A stretch of DNA of 39,163 bases, taken from positions 1-39,163 of the forward strand of contig DATHVI010000005.1 in assembly GCA_035461385.1 (NCBI GenBank). Reading direction: 5' to 3'. Every line of letters begins with the position of its first letter. Position 1 is the first letter of the stretch. Below the pieces are notes generated by a model. The model was not told the DNA's origin. It did not search any database and saw only the letters and a list, made by a program, of their open reading frames with translations. The position numbers and the translations under genes were made by a program. This document shows positions 16,138 through 23,802 of this stretch, piece after piece. Source of the stretch: DATHVI01 sp035461385 (GTDB lineage: Bacteria > Actinomycetota > Thermoleophilia > Solirubrobacterales > 70-9).

Positions 16138-17529
16138 CTAGTTGCCCTGCGAGAGCAGGAAGAGGCCGAGTGACGTGAACCCGACCATCAGCGCGAGCAT
16201 CCAGTACTGAGAGCGGGCCGCGAGCTGCGAGTCTCCGTAGACGTCGATCGCCCGGTCGTGCGCGACGGCGAGCGCGACGACGTGTCCCGCGACCAGCGAG
16301 CCGACCATCACGTACCAGATCCCGTGGGTTCCGATCAGCGTGTAGTCGATCCCGGCCGAGGCGGTCCCGAGCAGGTCGGAGCCGTCGCCGAGCGGGTCGG
16401 AGAGCAGGTAGGTGAACTGGGCCTGGCCCTGGAAGATCAGGAAGCTGAAGTAGTGGGCGACGAGGTAGCCGAGCGCGATCGGCACGAACGCGTGCGCGAA
16501 CAGCCGCCCGAGCCGCTTCGTCGGCGGCGACCCCTCGACGCTGTGCATCCCGGCCAGGCCGGCCCAGAACAGGCCGGCGACGAACGCGATCACGGCGACG
16601 AGGAAGAGCGTGTTAGTCAGCCGCAGCGCCGACAGGGGGCCGACGCCGCCGTCGACCATCCAGTCGAAGACGCTCGTGATCTGGCCCTGGATCGCCCCCT
16701 CCCGGGCGCCGTCGAAGGTGGTCGCGCCGATCGCCAGCAGCACCAGCGCCACCGATCCCGGCATCACCGCCCACCCCGAGAGCCCGGAGAGGGGACGGCG
16801 CAGCCCGAGCCGCCCGTCGCGAACCTCGACCGGCGCGATCCGGGCGAACATCCCGAAGTAGGCCGAGAGCATCTCGCCGCGCTCGAGCCAGCGGTCGACT
16901 CCGAATAACGCCATGCCGGCGAGCGTGTAGGCGGTGTAGACGAGCGTCGCGACCGCGACCGCGTGCGGGTCGAGCCCCGCGGCGCCGAACCCGGCCTGCC
17001 CGTAGACGAGGTAGAACCAGACGAACCCCGCGAGCGCGACCACCGCGGGCCAGCGCCCGACCCGGTCGGGAAGCGTGAGCGGGGTCGGCGCCGGCTGGCC
17101 GGCGACGAGCCTGAAGACACCTCCGCTCGCGCGGGCGATCGCCCGCCACGGGTTGAAGGCGCGGAAGACGTCGCCGAAGACGAGGCTCAGCGCGACCATT
17201 CCCAGCCAGACGGTGACGAAGACGAAGGTGACCGCGAAGTTGCGGGTCGGGTCGTCGGTCCCGTTGAGGCCCGACCAGACGACGACGCCGAGCAAGAAGA
17301 CGCCGACGAGGCCGGCGAGGACCTCGGTCACGGGGTTGACGACGATTCGCGAGAGTGACGGCGCAACCGGCCGCCAGCCGTCGCTCTCGAGCCGCGCCCG
17401 GTGCCAGGCGAGCGAGAAGGCGACGAAGGAGACGATCAGGACCACGGCCGCTCCCCAGGCGAACAGCCAGTCGGGGATCGGCAGGTCCTCGCGCGCGCCG
17501 AGCGCGTGGGCGAGCGGCAGCGCGATCAT
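16138..17529 (-). CDS. Polytopic membrane protein of unknown function (cupredoxin-associated)
   Basis: 463 residues with about eleven hydrophobic segments. Notable conserved-looking points are DPTRNFAVTFVFVTVWLGM, FRAFNPWRAIARA, AHYFSFLIFQGQAQFTYLLS and GTHGIWYVMVGSLVAGHVVA. Several histidines lie in or beside membrane segments (LVAHYFSF, VAGHVVALAVAHD), which could bind heme or copper. Homologues in Actinobacteria are, from memory, sometimes labelled fenitrothion hydrolase; I would not trust that name as a function. Its ATG overlaps the stop of the cupredoxin-like gene (ATGA), so the two are made together and probably work together at the membrane. Confidence 0.75.
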   Translation of the reverse strand: MIALPLAHALGAREDLPIPDWLFAWGAAVVLIVSFVAFSLAWHRARLESDGWRPVAPSLSRIVVNPVTEVLAGLVGVFLLGVVVWSGLNGTDDPTRNFAVTFVFVTVWLGMVALSLVFGDVFRAFNPWRAIARASGGVFRLVAGQPAPTPLTLPDRVGRWPAVVALAGFVWFYLVYGQAGFGAAGLDPHAVAVATLVYTAYTLAGMALFGVDRWLERGEMLSAYFGMFARIAPVEVRDGRLGLRRPLSGLSGWAVMPGSVALVLLAIGATTFDGAREGAIQGQITSVFDWMVDGGVGPLSALRLTNTLFLVAVIAFVAGLFWAGLAGMHSVEGSPPTKRLGRLFAHAFVPIALGYLVAHYFSFLIFQGQAQFTYLLSDPLGDGSDLLGTASAGIDYTLIGTHGIWYVMVGSLVAGHVVALAVAHDRAIDVYGDSQLAARSQYWMLALMVGFTSLGLFLLSQGN

Positions 17530-17996
17530 GGCTGCACCGTGATCCTGGCGATCTCGGTCCCCGAGCCGTGCATCTCGACTTCGAAGATCCCGTCGAACTC
17601 GGCTGGGAACTCGACGCGGGTCCTGGCCCCAGCCTCGACGTCGGCATAGACGTCGAACCCGTGGACGTGGATCTCCTCGTCGACGTCGGAGCGGACGATG
17701 AACCGCACCGGGTCGCCGCGCCGCACCTCGAGCTCTGCGACGCCGCCGACCGGCTCGCCGTTGCGGACGACGATCGTCGGCAGCGACGGCCGCCGCGGCT
17801 CGTCGGGCTCGGCCGGCTGATCGGCGTCCGCGGGCTCGGTGGTCGTCTGCTCCCCGGTGGTCGTCTGCTCGGTCGCCTGCGGGGCGGGCTCGGGATCTGT
17901 GCCTTCGTCCTCGCGGAGGACGACGAACAGCACCGCGGCCGCGATCACCGCGGCGATCGCGATCCCCACCCCTATCGGTCTCGATTGCATCTTCAA
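17526..17996 (-). CDS. Membrane-anchored cupredoxin-like protein
   Basis: 156 residues: one N-terminal transmembrane helix (about 8-27), a Thr/Pro/Glu-rich linker (about 30-70), then an 85-residue beta-sandwich with the EfeO/cupredoxin pattern, RRGDPVRFIVRSDVDEEIHV followed by HGFDVYAD and GIFEVEMHGSGTEIARITV. A classical type-1 copper site needs Cys and Met after the final strands; no cysteine is present here, while HVHG and EMHG supply histidines. It therefore either binds copper differently or not at all. A good ribosome site (AGGAGG) lies before ATG 17996. Confidence 0.82.
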   Translation of the reverse strand: MKMQSRPIGVGIAIAAVIAAAVLFVVLREDEGTDPEPAPQATEQTTTGEQTTTEPADADQPAEPDEPRRPSLPTIVVRNGEPVGGVAELEVRRGDPVRFIVRSDVDEEIHVHGFDVYADVEAGARTRVEFPAEFDGIFEVEMHGSGTEIARITVQP

Positions 17997-18062
17997 TGCC
18001 TCCTGTCCGCGGCTCGGGCCGCGTCGCGGTCTCGTTCGACGCCGTCGGCCCAGCGGGGGGCG

Positions 18063-18671
18063 CTAGGCCGCGAGGCCGGCCGGCGGCGGCCGGCGGGCGG
18101 CGCCGAAGCGGAGCCCGAGCGAGGCGAGCGGCCGCAGCGCGCGCGGGGCGACCGGCGTGGCGACCGCACGCGGGGCGCGCGGCAGGATCCGGAGCGCGAG
18201 CGCGGCGACGAGCCGTCGCTCGGCCCTGTCGAGCCAGCCGCGCGCGACCGCAGCGATCGCGCCGAGCGCCATCGCCAGCGGCATCACGACGAGCCCCCCC
18301 GACCCGAGCGCCTCGACGATTCCGGCATGCCCCGCCTCGAGGAATCCCTCGGTGAGCTCCTGGGTGAGGTGGACCGCGAGCAGGGCGGCCGCGTACGCCG
18401 CCGCGCGCTCGGTCAGCTGGGCGTCGTCGCCGAGGCCGGGACTCAGCCGCAGCAGCGCCGGCGCCGCGACCGAGACGATCAGGGCGGCGATCGCCCCGAC
18501 GGCGAGCAGCGGCGCGAGCAGCTCGAGGTAGCCGTGGCCGGCGCGGTCGATCGCGGCGCCGGGCGCCTGCCCGGCCGCGAGCGCGTAGCGAATCTCGTGC
18601 AGCGCCAGCGCGCCGAGCGTCAGCAGCCCGACAGACCCCGCCGCCCTGCCGCTTCGCGCCAGCATCGTCAT
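18063..18671 (-). CDS. Membrane protein of unknown function
   Basis: 202 residues with four or five hydrophobic segments. Two histidines in amphipathic or membrane contexts (LALHEIRYALAAG and LLAVHLTQELTEGFLEAGHAG) and an alanine/arginine-rich, basic C-terminal tail are the main features. I do not recognise a family. It is upstream of and in line with the cupredoxin-like gene (67-base gap), and a TANNNT element TAGAAT lies ten bases before the ATG at 18671, so it may begin the operon. ATG 18665 is an alternative start. Confidence 0.7.
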   Translation of the reverse strand: MTMLARSGRAAGSVGLLTLGALALHEIRYALAAGQAPGAAIDRAGHGYLELLAPLLAVGAIAALIVSVAAPALLRLSPGLGDDAQLTERAAAYAAALLAVHLTQELTEGFLEAGHAGIVEALGSGGLVVMPLAMALGAIAAVARGWLDRAERRLVAALALRILPRAPRAVATPVAPRALRPLASLGLRFGAARRPPPAGLAA

Positions 18672-18718
18672 CGCGGGCCGGATTCTAGGCCGGGGCGTCC
18701 CGACCGGTCGAGATCGGC

Positions 18719-18883
18719 TCAGGGCTCAGCCGGCTGCTCGGCGGGCGGGCGGCCCTCGTCGAGCTGCGGCGAGTCGACCGTCTGCTCGCTGAACTCGAAC
18801 ACGAACAGGACGACGAGCGCGATTCCGAGCGCGAGACCGAGGAGGACGCCGATCACGAGGTCGATTCGGCGCCCGCGCCTCAC
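18719..18883 (-). CDS. Small single-pass membrane protein (possibly 3' part of a frameshifted gene)
   Basis: 54 residues: a basic start (VRRGRRIDL), one strong transmembrane helix at about 9-30 (VIGVLLGLALGIALVVLFVF), and an acidic, proline-rich tail. The GTG at 18883 overlaps the TGA of a 22-codon upstream frame. There is no ribosome site for it alone, so it depends on the upstream frame. Adding one G to the GG at 18883-18884 would fuse both frames into a sensible 76-residue protein. Confidence 0.65.
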   Translation of the reverse strand: MRRGRRIDLVIGVLLGLALGIALVVLFVFEFSEQTVDSPQLDEGRPPAEQPAEP

Positions 18884-18948
18884 CGCGCCCAACCAGTCTC
18901 CGGTGCCCGCCGCACTTCGACCTCGCCCTCAGACGCCGTCTCGCTCAC
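18880..18948 (-). CDS. 22-residue frame coupled to the small membrane protein
   Basis: A GTG start with an excellent ribosome site (GGAGGT seven bases upstream) opens a 22-codon frame, MSETASEGEVEVRRAPETGW plus two residues, which ends in TGA overlapping the next GTG. The acidic then basic composition would make a natural cytoplasmic N-terminus for the transmembrane protein that follows. Either a coupled leader or the 5' part of one gene broken by a missing base. Confidence 0.55.
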   Translation of the reverse strand: MSETASEGEVEVRRAPETGWAR

Positions 18949-19092
18949 GTTCAAACCTCCTCGTTCTTTGAAGCCGGCGTCGCGCCTCCGGAGCACGATT
19001 CCGGCGCGGGGCGCCGCAGGTTGCTTCGGGTGGGCGGAAGCCGGAGCATAGCCGTCGCACCGATCCCGGCGGGACGCTCGGGATCGGTGATC

Positions 19093-19098
19093 TACGCT
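19093..19098 (+). promoter_or_regulatory. -10 element (TACGCT) of the thioredoxin-fold gene
   Basis: TACGCT lies eight bases before ATG 19107, in the divergent gap with the small membrane protein gene; no ribosome site is visible. Confidence 0.4.
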
Positions 19099-19106
19099 GC
19101 TCGCCG

Positions 19107-19928
19107 ATGCGACCCCAGCGCGCCGACATCGCCGCCCCGGAGCTGCCGAATCGGGTGCCGTGGCTGAACGTCACCCGGCGCCCGCGGATCGCCGACGCGC
19201 TCCGCGAGGGGCCGGCGCTCGTCCACTTCTTCGACTTCGCCCAGCTCAACGCCGTCCGCTCGCTGCCCTACGTGCTCGCCTGGCGCGCGCGCTACGCCGG
19301 CGCCGGCCTGACGGTGCTCGGGATCCACTCGCCGCGGTTCCCGTTCACCGCCGACCGGCGCAAGCTCGCCGCCGCCCTCCGCCGGCTCGGCGTCGTCCAC
19401 CCGGTCGCCGACGATTCCGGCTATGCGATCTGGCACGACTACGGCTGTCGTGGCTGGCCGTCGCTCTTCCTCTGGGGGTCGGAGGGGGCGCTGCGCTGGG
19501 CGCACTTCGGCGAGGGCGCGTACCGCGAGACCGAGGAGGCGATCCAGGCGGAGCTCCGCGAGGCCGAGCCGCTGCGCGAGCTGCCGATCCCGCTCGACCC
19601 GCTGCGGCCATCCGACGCCCCCGGCGCCGAGGTCGCTCCGCCGAGCGCGGAGTACTTCCCGGGCGGCTCGCCGGCAGAGCCGTGGCCGGGCGGCGGCGAG
19701 CCGCTCGGGGTGGAGTACGAGGGCGCCGGCGCGTACGCCGCGGTCGACGGCGCCGGCAAGCTGCGGGTGAGGCTCGACGAAGGCCCGCAGAGGGTGATCG
19801 GCGTCGACGTCGCCGGGCTCTACGAGCTCGCCGAGCACGAGCGCCACGAGCGCCACCGGCTCGAGCTCTCCCCCGGCCCCGGGGTCGACGTCTACGCGCT
19901 CAGCTTCGCCGCCGGGCCCCCTGCCTGA
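19107..19928 (+). CDS. Thioredoxin-fold protein lacking the CxxC motif, DipZ/NHLRC2-like
   Basis: 273 residues, apparently cytoplasmic. Residues 35-150 follow the TlpA/AhpC-like fold (PALVHFFDF, then LTVLGIHSPRFPFTADRRKL, and GWPSLFLWGSEGALRWAHFGEG), as in the thioredoxin domain of NHLRC2 and DipZ-type proteins. The position that should carry CxxC reads FDFAQLNAV, with no cysteine, so disulfide chemistry is not expected. Residues 180-273 resemble the DipZ C-terminal beta domain. It could bind rather than reduce partners. No close operon neighbour. Confidence 0.75.
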   Translation: MRPQRADIAAPELPNRVPWLNVTRRPRIADALREGPALVHFFDFAQLNAVRSLPYVLAWRARYAGAGLTVLGIHSPRFPFTADRRKLAAALRRLGVVHPVADDSGYAIWHDYGCRGWPSLFLWGSEGALRWAHFGEGAYRETEEAIQAELREAEPLRELPIPLDPLRPSDAPGAEVAPPSAEYFPGGSPAEPWPGGGEPLGVEYEGAGAYAAVDGAGKLRVRLDEGPQRVIGVDVAGLYELAEHERHERHRLELSPGPGVDVYALSFAAGPPA

Positions 19929-19952
19929 CGGGTGGCCGGGCGGCAGCCGTCG

Positions 19953-20846
19953 TCAGTCGGACGGCTCGAGCTGGAGCAGGTCGGGGCCCGCGTGATCGAC
20001 CTGGAGCGTCGTGTGCTCGAGCCCGAAGCGGGCGTCGAGCAGCCGCTCGAGCTCGCGCCGCTTCGCGTGGCAGTCCTCGTCGCGGCCGACGATCACATGG
20101 GCGGCGAGCGCGGGGAACCCGGAGGTGATCGTCCAGACGTGGAGATCGTGAACCTCGACCACCCCCTCGGTCGCCGCCATCGCCCGGCCGACCTCGTCGA
20201 CGTCGAGGCCGCGCGGGGCGCCCTCGAGCAGGACCTGGACCGAGTCGCGGAGGATCGTCCACGAGCTCGCGAGCACGAGCACGCCGATCGCGGCGCCGGC
20301 GACCGGATCGGCGTACTGCCAGCCGGTGGTCAGGATCACCACCGCCGCGACGATCACCCCGATCGAGCCGAGCAGGTCGGCGAGCAGGTGCCTGAAGGCG
20401 GCGGAGACGTTGAGGCTCTCCCCGCGCGAGCGGTTCAGGATCGCGATCGCCGCCGCGTTCACCGCCAGCCCGACGCAGGCGACGGCGAGCATCCAGCCGC
20501 CGAGCACCTCCGGCTCGTCGCCGAGGCGGCGGTACGCCTCGTAGAAGATCCAGAGCGAGACCACGACCAGCGCGAAGCCGTTGACGAGCGCGGCGAGGAT
20601 CTCGGCGCGCTTGAACCCGAACGTCTGCCGCGAGGTCGCCGGCCGCTCGGCGATCCAGATCGCGAACAGGGCGAGGCCGATCGCGAGGTTGTCGGAGAGC
20701 ATGTGCGCGGCGTCGGCAAGCAACGCCAGGCTGCCGGCGAGGAACCCGGCGACGACCTCGACGACGGTGAAGGTGAAGATCAGCGGCAGGACCAGCTTCA
20801 GCGCCCGCTTCGCTGGGCCGCGACCGGCTGCGTGCAGGTGGCTCAC
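19953..20846 (-). CDS. Cation diffusion facilitator (CzcD/ZitB-like)
   Basis: 297 residues from GTG 20846. Six transmembrane helices with the two metal motifs of Zn-type CDF proteins, LLADAAHMLSDN (D45/H48/D52 with this start) and FRHLLADLLGS, then a cytoplasmic domain (VHDLHVWTITSGFPALAAHV) typical of the family. It exports Zn(II), Co(II) or Cd(II) in exchange for protons. I prefer GTG 20846 because its MSHLHA start fits the family and a -10 element lies six bases upstream; an earlier in-frame GTG at 20897 exists. Together with the importers it balances metal levels. Confidence 0.92.
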   Translation of the reverse strand: MSHLHAAGRGPAKRALKLVLPLIFTFTVVEVVAGFLAGSLALLADAAHMLSDNLAIGLALFAIWIAERPATSRQTFGFKRAEILAALVNGFALVVVSLWIFYEAYRRLGDEPEVLGGWMLAVACVGLAVNAAAIAILNRSRGESLNVSAAFRHLLADLLGSIGVIVAAVVILTTGWQYADPVAGAAIGVLVLASSWTILRDSVQVLLEGAPRGLDVDEVGRAMAATEGVVEVHDLHVWTITSGFPALAAHVIVGRDEDCHAKRRELERLLDARFGLEHTTLQVDHAGPDLLQLEPSD

Positions 20847-20852
20847 GCGGCC

Positions 20853-20858
20853 AACGTA
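20853..20858 (-). promoter_or_regulatory. -10 element (TACGTT) of the CDF gene
   Basis: On the minus strand TACGTT ends six bases before GTG 20846, indicating a leaderless transcript and ruling against the longer start at 20897, which would lie upstream of the promoter. Confidence 0.5.
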
Positions 20859-20962
20859 GCTGGCGGCGGAAGCGTCCGCCCGCCGATGTAGGTTCACGCC
20901 CGATCGTCAGGCGTGGCTCGTCCGTGCCCGGCGACGTTCGACAAAGCGAAGGAAGGGGAGTG

Positions 20963-21364
20963 ATGGACACGAACCAGGGTGGCCAAGGGCCCCTGATCGC
21001 CGGAGTCGGAGGAGCGGCACTGATCATCCTCCTGTTCCTGCCGTGGGCGAGCGTCAACGACGTCAACGCCAGCGGCTGGGAGCTGTTCACGATCGGAGAC
21101 GTGTTCCTCCTGATCACCGGCCTGGTCGCGATCGGGGCCGCGGTGGGAGCCGGCGGAAGGCTGCTCCCGGGGCTGTCGCTGAGCGGCGCCACCGCGCTCC
21201 TCGGCGGGATCGCGACGATCCTGCTGCTCTGGCTGCTGATCTTCGACTGGTTCGACGGGACCAGCCGCATGTTCTGGGTCTTCCTCGCGCTGATCGCGGC
21301 GGCGGCGATCGCCTTCGGCGGCGCCACCGCGGCGCAGGAAGACGCACCGAGCCGACGCGGCTGA
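20963..21364 (+). CDS. Small four-helix membrane protein
   Basis: 133 residues with four hydrophobic segments (GVGGAALIILLFLPWASV, DVFLLITGLVAIGAAVGAGG, ATALLGGIATILLLWLLIF, MFWVFLALIAAAAIAFGG). The ATG 20963 has a strong ribosome site (GGAAGGGGAG). I do not know a function; proteins of this layout are common conserved hypotheticals in Actinobacteria. A strong terminator follows. Confidence 0.75.
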   Translation: MDTNQGGQGPLIAGVGGAALIILLFLPWASVNDVNASGWELFTIGDVFLLITGLVAIGAAVGAGGRLLPGLSLSGATALLGGIATILLLWLLIFDWFDGTSRMFWVFLALIAAAAIAFGGATAAQEDAPSRRG

Positions 21365-21377
21365 AGAGGGACGAGCC

Positions 21378-21405
21378 GAAAGCGCCCCGGCGACGGGGCG
21401 CTTTC
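21378..21405. terminator. Bidirectional terminator between convergent genes
   Basis: A perfect 12-bp stem, GAAAGCGCCCCG and CGGGGCGCTTTC, closes a GCGA (GNRA) tetraloop. It lies between the stops of the small membrane protein gene and ispH and can serve both strands, although the T-runs are short. Confidence 0.8.
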
Positions 21406-21421
21406 GCGTTCCCGGGCGCGT

Positions 21422-22390
21422 TCAGGCCCGCGCGGCGAGCGCGGTGCGGATCTCCTTCGGGAGCATGAACCGCACGTCCTCGTCGACGGTCCGAAGCTCG
21501 GAGACCTCGGTTGCGCCACGGTCACGGAAGAAGTCGACGAGCGCCGAGACGAGCTCCTCCGGGGCGCTCGCGCCCGAGGTGATGCCGATCGCCTCGACCC
21601 CCGCGAGCCACTCCTCGCGGACCTGCGAGGCGTTGTCGATCAGGTGCGACTCGGCCCCGTGGTCGCGGGCGACCTCGACGAGGCGGTTCGAGTTCGACGA
21701 GTTTGTCGAGCCGATCACCAGCACCAGCTCGCACTCGCGCGCGAGCTGCTTGACCGCGATCTGGCGGTTCGTCGTCGCGTAGCAGATGTCGTCGGACTTC
21801 GGGGAGACGATGCTCGGGAACCGCTCGCGCAGACGGGCGATGATCTGCGACGTCTCGTCGACCGAGAGGGTGGTTTGGGTGATGTAGGCGACGCGCTCGG
21901 GGTCCTCGAGCTCGAGCGAGTCGACGTCGTCGGTGCTCTCGACGAGGACGATCGAGTCCGGCGCCTCGCCGGTCGTGCCCTCGACCTCCTCGTGGCCCTC
22001 GTGGCCGACGAGGATGATCGTGTAGCCCTGCTCGGCGAACCGGCGCGCCTCGACGTGGACCTTGGTCACGAGCGGACAGGTGGCGTCGATCGTCCGCAGG
22101 TGCCGGGCGCGGGCGTTGGCGTGCACGCTCGGGGCCACCCCGTGGGCGGAGAAGACGACGAGCTCGCCCTCGGGCACCTCGGTCTCCTCGTCGACGAAGA
22201 TCGCGCCCCGCGCGGAGAGCTGCTCGACGACGTGCTTGTTGTGGACGATCTCCTTGCGGACGTAGACCGGCGGGCCGTAGAGATCGAGCGCATGCTCGAC
22301 GGCCTGGACCGCCCGGTCGACGCCGGCGCAGTACCCGCGCGGCGCCGCGAGCAGCACACGCCGGGGCGCATCGACTGCGGTCGAAGTCAT
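21422..22390 (-). CDS. ispH: 4-hydroxy-3-methylbut-2-enyl diphosphate reductase
   Basis: 322 residues. IspH (LytB) makes IPP and DMAPP in the last step of the MEP isoprenoid pathway. The three cysteines that bind the [4Fe-4S] cluster are C21 (GYCAGVDRAV), C105 (DATCPLV) and C203 (DDICYATTNRQ); HGV and the TQTTLS and GSTNSSNSNRL motifs are intact. It is a single gene with a -10 element TACCCT six bases before the ATG and a terminator after it. Identity is firm. Confidence 0.97.
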   Translation of the reverse strand: MTSTAVDAPRRVLLAAPRGYCAGVDRAVQAVEHALDLYGPPVYVRKEIVHNKHVVEQLSARGAIFVDEETEVPEGELVVFSAHGVAPSVHANARARHLRTIDATCPLVTKVHVEARRFAEQGYTIILVGHEGHEEVEGTTGEAPDSIVLVESTDDVDSLELEDPERVAYITQTTLSVDETSQIIARLRERFPSIVSPKSDDICYATTNRQIAVKQLARECELVLVIGSTNSSNSNRLVEVARDHGAESHLIDNASQVREEWLAGVEAIGITSGASAPEELVSALVDFFRDRGATEVSELRTVDEDVRFMLPKEIRTALAARA

Positions 22391-22396
22391 GGCTAC

Positions 22397-22402
22397 AGGG
22401 TA
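22397..22402 (-). promoter_or_regulatory. -10 element (TACCCT) of ispH
   Basis: TACCCT on the minus strand ends six bases before the ispH ATG, leaving no room for a leader or ribosome site. Confidence 0.5.
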
Positions 22403-22475
22403 GCCGCGGGCGCCGCGGAGCAGCCCGCACGAGTGTGACCCCGCGGCGCCGCGGAGCGCTTAGGTTGTTGGAGGG

Positions 22476-23093
22476 ATGCAACCGATCCGCGTCGTACTGG
22501 TCGAGAATCACGAGCTGTTCCGAGCCGGCCTTCACTCGCTGCTCGACCACGAGGGAATCGACGTCGTCGGCGAGGCCGGTGCCGGCAGCGAGGCGGTCGA
22601 GCTGATCGTCGCCGAGTCGCCCGATGTCGTCGTCGCCGACGTCGCGCTCCCCGGGCGCTCGGGGATCGAGGTCGCGCGCGAGACGCGTGATCGCTCGCCC
22701 GGCTCGCGGGTCCTGATCCTGAGCATCTCCGAGTACGAGGGCGACATCGCCGACGCGTTCGCCGCCGGTGCGTCCGGCTACCTGCTCAAGGACTCGGCCG
22801 TGGAGGAGATCGCCGACGGGATCCGCGCCGCCAGCCGGGGGGAACCGGCGCTGTCGCGGCGGATCGCGTCGCGGGTGCTCGAGCGCCTCCCGCCGGAGCC
22901 GGCGGCCGGCGATCCCGGCGATCCCGGCGAAGCCGGCGCGATCGCGCGCGAGCGGAGGATCCTCGAGCTGCTCGCCGCCGGGCGGGAGGCGCGCTCGGCG
23001 GCCGGGGAGCTCGGTCTCCCGGTCGGCGCGGTCGCGGCGGATCTCGCGCGCGCGCTCGCCCGGATCCCGACCGCCAGCTCCCCGGAGCGCTGA
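22476..23093 (+). CDS. NarL/LuxR-type response regulator with degenerate receiver and HTH
   Basis: 205 residues. The receiver domain (1-120) keeps the phosphoacceptor position D55 (ADVALPGRSG) and the lysine (YLLKDSAVEE), but the acidic pair that binds Mg2+ is E10-N11 instead of D-D. The C-terminal region aligns with a LuxR-type helix-turn-helix, yet the usual (L/S)TxREREVL pattern is replaced by AIARERRILELLAAGREARS and the recognition helix is poor. A GDPGDPGEAG linker reflects a nine-base DNA repeat near 22910. It is a paralogue of the gene 36 bases downstream. It may be phosphorylation-independent or inactive. Confidence 0.82.
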   Translation: MQPIRVVLVENHELFRAGLHSLLDHEGIDVVGEAGAGSEAVELIVAESPDVVVADVALPGRSGIEVARETRDRSPGSRVLILSISEYEGDIADAFAAGASGYLLKDSAVEEIADGIRAASRGEPALSRRIASRVLERLPPEPAAGDPGDPGEAGAIARERRILELLAAGREARSAAGELGLPVGAVAADLARALARIPTASSPER

Positions 23094-23129
23094 GCTACCC
23101 GGCGCGCCCTGTAGCGTGCGAGCGCCTAG

Positions 23130-23786
23130 ATGGTCGCCGAATCGCCAATCCGAACCGTCCTCGTCGACGACCACGAGCTGTTTCGCCGCGGGGTCCGCGA
23201 GTTGCTCGCGGCCGAGGGAATCGAGGTGATCGCCGAGGCCGCCGACGGCGATCGCGCCGTCTCGGTGATCGTCGACCGCGCCCCGGACGTCGTCGTGATG
23301 GACATCCACCTCCCCGGGCGCTCCGGGATCGAGGCGACCCGGGAGGTGCGGCGACGCTCGCCCGCGACCACCGTGCTGGTCCTGAGCATCTCCGAGGACG
23401 ACGACGACATCGCCGACGCGATCGTCGCCGGGGCGTCGGGCTACCTGCTCAAGGACGCCGCCGTCGAGGACGTCGCCGAGGGAGTTCGCGCGGCCGCCCG
23501 CGGCGAGTCGAAGCTGTCTGCGAGGATCGCCGCGCGGCTGCTCGACCGGCTCCACCCCGACGAGGAACGGCCCGGGGCGCCCGCCGTCGAGGACGTGCGC
23601 CCGAGCGAGCGCGAGCTCGAGCTGCTCGGGCTGGTCGCTGCGGGCCGCGACACCGCCACGGTCGCCGACGACCTCGGGATCAGCCGCGAGGAGGTCCACA
23701 ACCACATCACCAACGTGGTCAGCCGGATCCAGGCGAGCGAGCGGATCGCCCGGGCGCTTGGCTCCGTCGAGCCCCCGGCGGGCTGA
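23130..23786 (+). CDS. NarL/LuxR-type response regulator
   Basis: 218 residues with a complete receiver: acidic pair D13-D14, phosphoacceptor D58 (VMDIHLPGRSG) and lysine in LLKDAAVED. The C-terminal helix-turn-helix is recognisable (PSERELELLGLVAAGRDTA, then DDLGISREEVHNHITNV). It should be phosphorylated by a HisKA_3 kinase, most simply the one encoded convergently at 23803. Together with the preceding gene it forms a tandem duplicate pair sharing VLILSIS/VLVLSIS and GASGYLLKD segments. Confidence 0.9.
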   Translation: MVAESPIRTVLVDDHELFRRGVRELLAAEGIEVIAEAADGDRAVSVIVDRAPDVVVMDIHLPGRSGIEATREVRRRSPATTVLVLSISEDDDDIADAIVAGASGYLLKDAAVEDVAEGVRAAARGESKLSARIAARLLDRLHPDEERPGAPAVEDVRPSERELELLGLVAAGRDTATVADDLGISREEVHNHITNVVSRIQASERIARALGSVEPPAG

Positions 23787-23800
23787 CGCCCGCTCGGGCG
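23778..23800. terminator. Possible terminator between regulator and kinase
   Basis: GCGGGC-TGAC-GCCCGC (23778-23793) can pair as a six-bp stem and an alternative CGCCCG/CGGGCG pairing follows. It sits across the 16-base gap between convergent stops. No T-run, so a weak call. Confidence 0.3.
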
Positions 23801-23802
23801 AG

